A stretch of 13,963 nt of DNA. Origin: an uncultured Prevotellaceae bacterium. Its GTDB lineage: Bacteria > Bacteroidota > Bacteroidia > Bacteroidales > Muribaculaceae. The position numbers were made by a program, and so were the translations under genes. Within the stretch, counting starts at the first letter, position 1; each line of letters begins with the position of its first letter. Below are positions 1 to 5,996 of this stretch, piece after piece. The stretch spans positions 1 through 13,963 of the forward strand of contig CALBLR010000437.1 in NCBI GenBank assembly GCA_937896015.1. Reading direction: 5' to 3'. The notes below the pieces were generated by a model. It saw only the letters and a list, made by a program, of their open reading frames with translations. It made no database searches and was not told the DNA's origin.

Positions 1-756
1 CACCAGCAAGAAGGCGGCCTGAATTTCATCGATGCGGCAGTTTAGCCCCTTGTAGATGTTGTGATAGCGGCGGTCGGCCCCATAGTTGGCAAGGGCGCGA
101 ACTGTGGCTGCCAGTTGCTCGTCGTTGGTGGTGACGGCTCCGCCGTCGCCAAGCGCGCCAAGGTTTTTGGTGGGGTAGAAGCTTAAGGCTCCTGCGTTGC
201 CAAGCCCGCCGGTCGCGGTAGTGCCGTTTAGTCCGGCACAACCGGCCCGAGCTCCTATTGCTTGCGCGTTGTCTTCAATCACCTTCAGCCCATATTGCCT
301 GGCTGCATCAACCAGTGTGGCATCGCAGCACGGGGTGCCATACAGGTGAACGGGCATCACCGCCTTCACCCTTGGCGACATGAGCCGCTGCAGCTGTTGT
401 GTGTCGAGGTTCATAGTGTCGGGGCGCACGTCGCACAGCAATGGCTGCAGCCCGTTGTCCGACACGGCCAGCACCGTTGCCACATAGGTGTTGGCTGGCA
501 CTATCACTGCGTCGCCGTTGTTCAGCTCGCCCAGTTCCTTGTAGGCCCGCAGAGTGAGCCGCAGTGCGTCGAGGCCGTTGCTCACGGCCACGCAGTGCTT
601 TGTGTGGCACACTTCGGCTATTTTGCCTTCAAGGGCCTCGGTGAACCCGCCGTGCAGATACCGTCCCGACTCCACCACCTGGCATGCGGCTTGTTTCAGC
701 TCGTCCATGTAGGGGGCATTGGCCAGGGCCAAATCAAGAAAAGGATATTGTTTCAT
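1..756 (-). CDS. DegT/DnrJ/EryC1-family sugar aminotransferase (FdtB/QdtB-like), 3' end cut by window edge
   Basis: A PLP-dependent sugar aminotransferase, read from ATG at 756 through 252 codons without a stop to the left edge; roughly the last third of a usual 365-370 residue protein is missing. The start MKQYPFLDL is typical of the family. Visible landmarks are the phosphate-binding segment around SNGLDAL (59-65), the VIEDNAQ motif (159-165) whose Asp162 should pair with the PLP pyridine nitrogen, and the Schiff-base lysine K197 in SFYPTKNLGALGDGG, followed by RIDEIQA (241-247). In this family the closest functional match for a gene beside rmlA, rmlB and FdtA-like cupins is the C3 transaminase FdtB/QdtB, which uses glutamate to aminate dTDP-3-keto-6-deoxyhexose. 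It starts 11 bases after the preceding cupin gene and is the last gene of the operon inside the window. Whether the product is Fuc3N or Qui3N cannot be read here. Confidence 0.92.
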   Translation of the reverse strand, partial: MKQYPFLDLALANAPYMDELKQAACQVVESGRYLHGGFTEALEGKIAEVCHTKHCVAVSNGLDALRLTLRAYKELGELNNGDAVIVPANTYVATVLAVSDNGLQPLLCDVRPDTMNLDTQQLQRLMSPRVKAVMPVHLYGTPCCDATLVDAARQYGLKVIEDNAQAIGARAGCAGLNGTTATGGLGNAGALSFYPTKNLGALGDGGAVTTNDEQLAATVRALANYGADRRYHNIYKGLNCRIDEIQAAFLLV

Positions 757-767
757 TGCTTGTTTCG

Positions 768-1238
768 TTACTTGTTAGTGCTTTGCGCTTTGTGGCGCTT
801 GCATGAGGTGCGCTGCAAGAAATCACTGTAATCGCGCACGTAGTCGCCTTCGTCGTAGCGTTCAGAGGCCAGCACCAGGCACACCGAGCCCGACGAGAAG
901 TTCTCGAGCGTTCTCCATATGCCGGGCACTATCAGCAGCCCCTGGTATGGCCTGTTGAGGCAAAACCGGCGCTTTTCTGCTCCATCGTCGACCACCACGT
1001 CAAAGCTCCCGCTTATGGCCACAATCAACTGCCTCAACTGCTTGTGCGAGTGGCCTCCGCGTTCGGCGCCGCCCGGCACGTCATACAGGTAGTAGCAGCG
1101 CTTGACGTCAAAGGGCACTTGCACGCCGTTTTCCACCACGGTGAGGTTGCCGTTGCTGTGGTGGTTTTTGTCAAGCTCTATCAGCTTGCAGCTGGCCACC
1201 GCCGATGTGCAGTGTGGGTCGGTTTGCTTAGTCATCAT
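768..1238 (-). CDS. FdtA/QdtA-type sugar 3,4-ketoisomerase-like cupin, copy with intact HxH
   Basis: A 156-residue single-domain cupin of the FdtA/QdtA/WxcM C-terminal family. Enzymes of this family isomerise dTDP-4-keto-6-deoxyglucose to the 3-keto sugar before C3 transamination. The family signature is clear: VPFDVKRCYYLYDVPGG (41-57), then RGGHSHKQLRQ with H63 and H65 (the HxH pair held to be catalytic), GSFDVVVDDG (77-86), the P-x-x-W segment VPGIW (104-108) and LVLASERYDEGDYVRDY (121-137). The usual D-x-R-G motif before the first strand is absent; the equivalent stretch reads HHSNGNL (26-32). The start is one of two adjacent ATGs, at 1238 or 1235, both overlapping the end of the upstream cupin gene, so translation is probably coupled. 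The C-terminus is a basic tail (CKRHK). The family call is firm; the exact isomerase stereochemistry is unknown. Confidence 0.88.
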   Translation of the reverse strand: MMTKQTDPHCTSAVASCKLIELDKNHHSNGNLTVVENGVQVPFDVKRCYYLYDVPGGAERGGHSHKQLRQLIVAISGSFDVVVDDGAEKRRFCLNRPYQGLLIVPGIWRTLENFSSGSVCLVLASERYDEGDYVRDYSDFLQRTSCKRHKAQSTNK

Positions 1239-1641
1239 TCTGTTTCAGCCTTTTATATTCCGCGTAGTCTTCAATATAGTCGCTGGGGTCGTATTTTTGG
1301 TCTGAGATTACGAGCACCACCGAGTTGGTCGAGAAATTATCGATTTTGCGCCACGTCATAGGCGGTACATAAAGCCCATAGTAGGAGCGGGCCATGTGAT
1401 AGCGCGTCTCGTCGGCACCATTGTCGAGCACCACGTCGAAACTGCCCGACAGTGCCACTATAAACTCTTGCTGCGAGCGGAATGCGTGGCCGTCGCGGTG
1501 CTTGCCGCCCGGCACATCGTAGATCCAATAGGTGCGCGCTATGTCAAACGGCACGTTGTCCATGCTTTCGATTACCGACAGGTTGCCGCGTGGGTCGCAA
1601 ATTTTTGGCAGGCTAATCAGTTCTGGTTTCCTACTGCTCAT
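1228..1641 (-). CDS. FdtA/QdtA-type cupin paralogue (WxcM-like) lacking the second HxH histidine
   Basis: A 137-residue cupin, clearly paralogous to the next gene downstream. Shared segments include [17 protein letters not shown] (30-46), [14 protein letters not shown] (63-76), the VPPMTW loop (92-97) and [13 protein letters not shown] (117-129). Here the D-x-R-G motif (D16, R18, G19 in [11 protein letters not shown]) is intact, but the HxH pair reads H52-A-F54, so the second histidine is replaced by phenylalanine. It may still bind the dTDP-sugar but could be a poor or inactive isomerase on its own, or have another specificity. It starts inside the rmlA stop region (11-base overlap, ATGAGCAGTAG) and its own end overlaps the next gene by up to 11 bases, so the three genes are tightly coupled. 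Adjacent pairs of such cupins are, from memory, common in Bacteroidetes polysaccharide loci. Confidence 0.87.
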   Translation of the reverse strand: MSSRKPELISLPKICDPRGNLSVIESMDNVPFDIARTYWIYDVPGGKHRDGHAFRSQQEFIVALSGSFDVVLDNGADETRYHMARSYYGLYVPPMTWRKIDNFSTNSVVLVISDQKYDPSDYIEDYAEYKRLKQNDD

Positions 1642-2515
1642 TTCCGTTGGCCAATGAAATCAAGTATTTGCCATAGTGGTTTTTGCACATTGGCTCGGCC
1701 AGTGCAAGCAGCTCGTCGGCGGTGATCCAACCCTTTCGGAAGGCAATCTCTTCAAGCGAGGCCACCTGCACGCCCTGGCGGTTTTCGATGGTCTGGATGA
1801 AGTTGGCCGCGTCGAGCATCGACTCGGCCGTGCCGGTGTCGAGCCATGCAAAGCCGCGCCCCAGCGTCTGCACATGCACCCGTCCCTGTTCCAGATAGTG
1901 CTGGTTGACCGATGTGATTTCCAGCTCGCCGCGCGCCGATGGCTTTATGTCCTTGGCCACTTTCACCACATCGTTGGGATAGAAATATAGTCCCGTCACA
2001 GCGTAGTTCGACTCTGGCCGTTCAGGTTTCTCCACAATTTTTGTAGCCTGGCCATTGGCATCGAACGACACCACACCATAGCGATTGGGGTCTTTCACTG
2101 CATAGGCAAACAGGGTGGCGTTACCGCTCTGTGCGGTGCGCTCCACGGCGCCGGTGAGCATGCGTGTGAAGCTTTGCCCATAGAATATGTTGTCGCCAAG
2201 CACGAGGCACACGTCATCGCAGCCCACAAATTCTTCTCCAATTATGAACGCCTGCGCCAGCCCTTCGGGGCGCGGCTGCTCGGCATAGCTGAATCTCACG
2301 CCTATTTCCTTGCCACTGCCCAGCAGCCGCTTGAATGCGGGAAGGTCGGTGGGGGTGGAAATCACCAGAATGTCTCTGATGCCGGCCAGCATAAGCACCG
2401 ATATGGGGTAATACACCATAGGCTTGTCGTAGATGGGCACCAGCTGCTTCGACACCCCCTTGGTGATTGGGTAGAGCCTTGTGCCCGAGCCTCCTGCTAA
2501 AACTATACCTTTCAT
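1631..2515 (-). CDS. rmlA: glucose-1-phosphate thymidylyltransferase RmlA
   Basis: RmlA joins dTTP and glucose-1-phosphate to give dTDP-glucose and pyrophosphate, the entry step to dTDP-deoxysugars, in the cytoplasm. The 294-residue length is normal. The nucleotidyltransferase signature [11 protein letters not shown] lies at residues 8-18 (Arg13), followed by [12 protein letters not shown] (22-33), EGLAQAF (84-90), the metal/nucleotide motif LGDN (106-109), EKP (162-164), GELEITSVN (196-204) and WLDTG (224-228). The start ATG at 2515 gives the canonical [10 protein letters not shown]-terminus. It lies 37 bases after rmlB and overlaps the first cupin gene by 11 bases. Since rmlC and rmlD do not follow, the product is used here for an amino sugar rather than obviously for rhamnose. 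Confidence 0.98.
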   Translation of the reverse strand: MKGIVLAGGSGTRLYPITKGVSKQLVPIYDKPMVYYPISVLMLAGIRDILVISTPTDLPAFKRLLGSGKEIGVRFSYAEQPRPEGLAQAFIIGEEFVGCDDVCLVLGDNIFYGQSFTRMLTGAVERTAQSGNATLFAYAVKDPNRYGVVSFDANGQATKIVEKPERPESNYAVTGLYFYPNDVVKVAKDIKPSARGELEITSVNQHYLEQGRVHVQTLGRGFAWLDTGTAESMLDAANFIQTIENRQGVQVASLEEIAFRKGWITADELLALAEPMCKNHYGKYLISLANGNEQ

Positions 2516-2552
2516 ATCTTCTTTGTGTGTTAGTTGTTATCTCGAGCATGCG

Positions 2553-3752
2553 TCAGCGGTTGCCATACATCTGCTCATAATACTTTTGGTAGTCGCCCGA
2601 TGTCACACTGTCCACCCAGTCTTGGTTGTCCAGGTTCCACCTCACGGTTTTTTCAATGCCCACGCTGAATGGCGTCTCGGGATACCAGCCAAGCTCGGTG
2701 GCTATTTTCGTGGGGTCGATTGCATAGCGCATGTCGTGGCCCGGACGGTCGGTGACATATTCAATAAGGCCGTCGCTCACCTTTTCGAGCGGACATTTGA
2801 GCAGACTCTGGTACTTAGGCTCGCTGCGCATGATGCGCGCGATGATTGCTATTATCTGCTTCACAATGTTGATGTTGCTCTCCTCGTTGAAGCCGCCGAT
2901 GTTGTAAACTTCGCCAATGCGCCCGCCTCGCAGCACCATGTCGATGGCCTTGCAGTGGTCATCCACATAAAGCCAGTCGCGCACGTTAAGGCCCTTGCCA
3001 TACACTGGCAGCTTCTGGCCTGCAAGAATGTTTTTAATCACCAGCGGAATCAGCTTCTCGGGAAAGTGGTATGGCCCGTAGTTGTTGCTGCACCGCGTGA
3101 TGTTCACCGGAAGACCATAGGTGCTGTGGTAGGCCAGCGTCAGCAAGTCGGCGCTGGTTTTCGAGGCGGAGTAGGGCGAGCGCGGCTCCACAGGGCAGCC
3201 TTCGGTGAAGAAGTGCTTGCCGTATGTCTTCAGGTCGTGGCGGTTGCCAATCACTGCTTTCAGCTCAGCGTCGACATTAAGCTCGTGGGCCTCGTCAAAG
3301 TCCTTTTTCAGCGAGCCATACACCTCGTCGGTGGATATTTGCAGATACTTTTTCCCCTCCTTATACAGGCATTTGCCGCTGGCATCCTTGCCCAGCATCC
3401 ACGCCTTGCGGGCGCAGTCGAGCATGTTTTGGGTGCCGAGAATGTTGGTTTCAAGAAACAGCCGAGGGTTGGTGATGCTGCGGTCAACGTGGCTTTCGGC
3501 GGCAAAGTTCACCACGTAGTCCACGTCATTGCCGGCAAATATTTTAGACACCAGCTTTTGGTCGCCTATGTCACCTTTTAGAAATTCCACATTTGGCAAC
3601 TCAATTTCATCCTTTATCGAAATGATGTTGCCCGCATAGGTCAGCGCGTCAAGAATTATTATCCTGATGTCGCTGCCATACTTTTTCAGAATATGCTTCA
3701 CAAAGTTGGAGCCGATGAAACCGGCGGCACCTGTCACAAGATATGTTTTCAT
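2553..3752 (-). CDS. rmlB: dTDP-glucose 4,6-dehydratase RmlB
   Basis: RmlB, an extended short-chain dehydrogenase, oxidises C4, removes water across C5-C6 and reduces C6 to give dTDP-4-keto-6-deoxyglucose. The NAD-binding GAAGFIG is at residues 8-14, AAESHVDRS at 84-92, the catalytic Thr-Asp-Glu triad at 141-143 in STDEVYG, and the Tyr194/Lys198 pair in PYSASK. The substrate-binding segment NNYGPYHFPEKLIP follows. ATG at 3752 gives the family start MKTYLVTGAAG; the frame stays open to a TTG at 3770, but those six extra codons match nothing known in the family. At 399 residues it is longer than the usual 340-360, because about 30 extra residues (roughly 147-183) sit between STDEVYG and SPYSASK. 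It is the first gene of the sugar operon, preceded by a long leader and a Bacteroidetes-type promoter. Confidence 0.98.
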   Translation of the reverse strand: MKTYLVTGAAGFIGSNFVKHILKKYGSDIRIIILDALTYAGNIISIKDEIELPNVEFLKGDIGDQKLVSKIFAGNDVDYVVNFAAESHVDRSITNPRLFLETNILGTQNMLDCARKAWMLGKDASGKCLYKEGKKYLQISTDEVYGSLKKDFDEAHELNVDAELKAVIGNRHDLKTYGKHFFTEGCPVEPRSPYSASKTSADLLTLAYHSTYGLPVNITRCSNNYGPYHFPEKLIPLVIKNILAGQKLPVYGKGLNVRDWLYVDDHCKAIDMVLRGGRIGEVYNIGGFNEESNINIVKQIIAIIARIMRSEPKYQSLLKCPLEKVSDGLIEYVTDRPGHDMRYAIDPTKIATELGWYPETPFSVGIEKTVRWNLDNQDWVDSVTSGDYQKYYEQMYGNR

Positions 3753-3771
3753 ACTAAATTCATTGTTCAAA

Positions 3772-3785
3772 GCGCCGCATGGCGC
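3772..3785 (-). promoter_or_regulatory. short GC-rich hairpin in the rmlB leader
   Basis: On the minus strand GCGCC-ATGC-GGCGC forms a perfect 5-bp stem with a 4-base loop, ending about 20 bases before the rmlB start codon. It stands out in an otherwise unstructured leader of roughly 110 bases and could affect ribosome access. No T-run follows it, so it is not an intrinsic terminator. Its function is unknown. Confidence 0.35.
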
Positions 3786-3871
3786 ACTAAAACGTTGTTA
3801 AACCCAGGGGCGAAGCCATATTATTGCCAATACAGCGCAAACCGAACGCACTGCCGGGATGCAGCCCTTTG

Positions 3872-3879
3872 CAAAGATA
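3872..3879 (-). promoter_or_regulatory. Bacteroidetes -7 element for the rmlB operon
   Basis: The minus strand reads TATCTTTG followed by CA, an exact match to the Bacteroidetes -7 consensus TAnnTTTG(C). No clear TTTG at the -33 distance was found upstream; only T-rich sequence lies there. Transcription would start near 3865 and leave a leader of about 110 bases before rmlB, long enough for post-transcriptional control. Confidence 0.6.
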
Positions 3880-4028
3880 GGCATTTTTATCCGCATAAGG
3901 CCTAAAAGGTGATAGGATTTTCCTGCTTCACCTGCACGGCTGTGCTGGTTGGCAGATAAAATATTATGATTTGTCTATTATAGCCGTAAAAATATTGATG
4001 ATTAAAACATAAAGTCGCTAATATGATT

Positions 4029-4036
4029 TAATTTTG
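4029..4036 (+). promoter_or_regulatory. candidate -7 element for the LRR operon
   Basis: TAATTTTG matches TAnnTTTG and sits about 36 bases before the first ATG of the upstream LRR gene, in a strongly AT-rich stretch. No TTTG lies 19-21 bases upstream, so the promoter is only half supported and may need an activator or an alternative sigma factor. Confidence 0.45.
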
Positions 4037-4071
4037 TAATGGAATTCCAATTTTAAAGTTTAAATTAAAGA

Positions 4072-5976
4072 ATGCTTATGAACAAAATTACTCTATTGGC
4101 CGTATTGGCAACATCGTTGTTACCCACCCGGAGTTACGCTTCTGTAGACATTACTGACGAGACGTTTCCCGACTATTATTTCCAGAGTTATGTGCTTAGC
4201 ACCTTCGACAAGGACAAGGATGAAACCCTTAGTGACGCCGAGATAGCAGCGGCCACAACGATTAAAGCAAACAGCAAGAAAATTGCATCGCTAAAAGGCA
4301 TCGAATACCTCACGGCGCTGACATCGCTTTCGGCAACAAACAACCGCATCACATCGGTAGACTTGAGCAAAAACACAGAATTGACCACTGTGAACTTGAG
4401 CACCAACAAACTCACAGGAATCGACTTGAGTGGCTTAAAAAAACTGCAAACGCTTGACCTGCGCAGCAATCCCTCACTGAAGTCGGTGGATGTGAGCAAT
4501 AATGTAGCCCTCACATCTCTAACGCTTGCCACCGACTCTTTAAGCCAGCTTGATGTGACCAAGAACGTCAATCTAACCTCGTTGTCGGTTAACGGCAATC
4601 AGCTTTCCGCAATAGACTTGAGCAATAACCAGGCGCTTACCACTCTAAATCTAAACACCAATCCGCTCACTAACATTGATTTAAGCCATAATGCTGAGCT
4701 TACAAGCCTATCGATAGGCTACAATGGATTAAAGAAAATAGACGTGTCGGCACTGAAGAAACTCACATATCTCTACGCCTACCAAGACTCATTGCTGAGT
4801 GAACTTGATTTGAGCCAAAACGTGGCTTTAACGTCACTCAACGTGGGCTCTTGCAACTTGAGCAGCATTGACTTGAGTAAAAACACTTCGCTGAAAAACC
4901 TCACAGTGTCGGAGAATCCGTTCACATCAATCGATTTGTCGGCCTTGGCCAGTCTGACCACTCTATATTGCAACGAAAGTAAGGTGTCGTCACTTGACTT
5001 GAGCGGAAACACAAGTTTGATCTCGCTGTATTGCTATGACAATCCGAATTTGTCGTCGCTCGAACTGTCGAAGTGTGCCAGCCTGTCGAACCTGAATTGC
5101 AGCGGCTCAAACATCAGCAGCATTGATCTGAGCCACAACACCGCATTGACATTTCTGAATATTCGCGACAACAAGCTTTCGGCAATCGACTTGTCGCCGC
5201 TCACCAAAATGCGTTCGCTCTACATCGATGGCAACCGGCTGCCCAGCGTGGACGTGACCAAACTCACTGCAATGACCACATTTTGGTGCAACGGCAACCT
5301 GCTTGAGGCGCTCGACCTGAGTCAGAACACTGCTCTAACCACGCTCGTGTGCCACAGCAATGCATTAAAGTCGCTTGATGTGAGCAAAAACGCTAAGCTG
5401 ACAACAATAAATGCCCACGGCAACCATTTAAACTCTATCGACCTCACGCCTAACACACGTGTGTCATCGCTTGATTTGAGCAACAACGGCCGCGTTGTGG
5501 CTGTAGACAAGCGCACCGACGAGTCGGGCAGCACTGTTTACTATATCCCTACTGCCGATATCGAGTCGCGCATTGCCGATGGCTTTAAAATGGCTAATGT
5601 GACCGATGGTAGCTGGGTAGGCGCTAAGATTGCCTCGATTGACGGTGCTGAGGCTCTCGTTATCGAAGCCGACACCATCACTTATCAGTATGAAACTGGC
5701 TACACTGGCTCGCGCGATGCCGTAAAGACGGCAACATTCTATTTCACGTATGGCAAGGTGGTTTCTGGAATCGATAAAACCACTATTGGCCAGGCATGTA
5801 AAGTGTATGCCAGCCATGGCTGCATACATGTTGACTGCCCGTCGGCGTTCATTGTAAGCGTGCTCGACTTTGCCGGCCGCGAGGTATATAGTGGCACAGA
5901 CGGTGTGATTGCCGTTCAACCAGGGGCCTACATTGTGAAGGCAGGCAACTGTGTGTCGAAGGTTGTGGTGTATTAA
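4072..5976 (+). CDS. secreted leucine-rich-repeat protein with EF-hand loop and sorting-like C-terminus
   Basis: A 634-residue predicted secreted or surface LRR protein. Start may be ATG at 4072 or, giving the neater signal peptide MNKITLLAVLATSLL, ATG at 4078; cleavage is likely after SYA (23). An EF-hand-type calcium loop lies at 46-57 (D46, D48, D50, T52, S54, E57), then the linker LKGIEYLTAL, then 18 repeats of 21-22 residues (81-461) with the pattern LxxLxLxxNxLxxIDLSxN. Cysteine occupies the ladder position in repeats 11-13 and 16-17 (C300, C321, C343, C406, C427). A beta-rich domain (about 476-560) follows, then a C-terminal module (567-634) with VSVLDFAGREVYSG and PGAYIVKAG, resembling type IX secretion (T9SS) type A or related Bacteroidales C-terminal domains. 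The function is unknown; binding of a protein or glycan ligand is a guess. A paralogue follows after 20 bases. Confidence 0.85.
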   Translation: MLMNKITLLAVLATSLLPTRSYASVDITDETFPDYYFQSYVLSTFDKDKDETLSDAEIAAATTIKANSKKIASLKGIEYLTALTSLSATNNRITSVDLSKNTELTTVNLSTNKLTGIDLSGLKKLQTLDLRSNPSLKSVDVSNNVALTSLTLATDSLSQLDVTKNVNLTSLSVNGNQLSAIDLSNNQALTTLNLNTNPLTNIDLSHNAELTSLSIGYNGLKKIDVSALKKLTYLYAYQDSLLSELDLSQNVALTSLNVGSCNLSSIDLSKNTSLKNLTVSENPFTSIDLSALASLTTLYCNESKVSSLDLSGNTSLISLYCYDNPNLSSLELSKCASLSNLNCSGSNISSIDLSHNTALTFLNIRDNKLSAIDLSPLTKMRSLYIDGNRLPSVDVTKLTAMTTFWCNGNLLEALDLSQNTALTTLVCHSNALKSLDVSKNAKLTTINAHGNHLNSIDLTPNTRVSSLDLSNNGRVVAVDKRTDESGSTVYYIPTADIESRIADGFKMANVTDGSWVGAKIASIDGAEALVIEADTITYQYETGYTGSRDAVKTATFYFTYGKVVSGIDKTTIGQACKVYASHGCIHVDCPSAFIVSVLDFAGREVYSGTDGVIAVQPGAYIVKAGNCVSKVVVY

Positions 5977-5996
5977 CAGGAAAAGTCGCCAGACAG

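Larger units (their letters stand above)
3753..4071. other. divergent intergenic region between rmlB and the LRR genes
   Basis: About 320 bases without a credible gene. The left half, transcribed leftward, is the leader of rmlB with a -7 element at 3872-3879 and a small GC-rich hairpin at 3772-3785. From about 3957 to 4071 the sequence turns markedly AT-rich, as expected for the promoter of the rightward LRR operon, with a -7-like element at 4029-4036. No tRNA or terminator was seen. Confidence 0.7.

Noticed and set aside
262..831. 189-codon plus-strand open frame in the aminotransferase region
   Set aside because: It overlaps an aminotransferase with a clear PLP lysine and the VIEDNAQ motif on the minus strand, and its composition is shadow-like.
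2481..3581. 366-codon plus-strand open frame antisense to rmlB and the start of rmlA
   Set aside because: The opposite strand carries intact rmlB with all motifs; the antisense translation has shadow-type composition and no domain.
3900..4071. Possible small gene or tRNA in the AT-rich stretch before the LRR genes
   Set aside because: No cloverleaf, no open frame with a sensible start, and the composition fits a promoter region.
4312..5460. Regularly spaced similar DNA units that might suggest a CRISPR array or tandem DNA repeat
   Set aside because: The period is 63 bases in frame and encodes 21-residue LRR units; the units are degenerate and lie inside one open frame.
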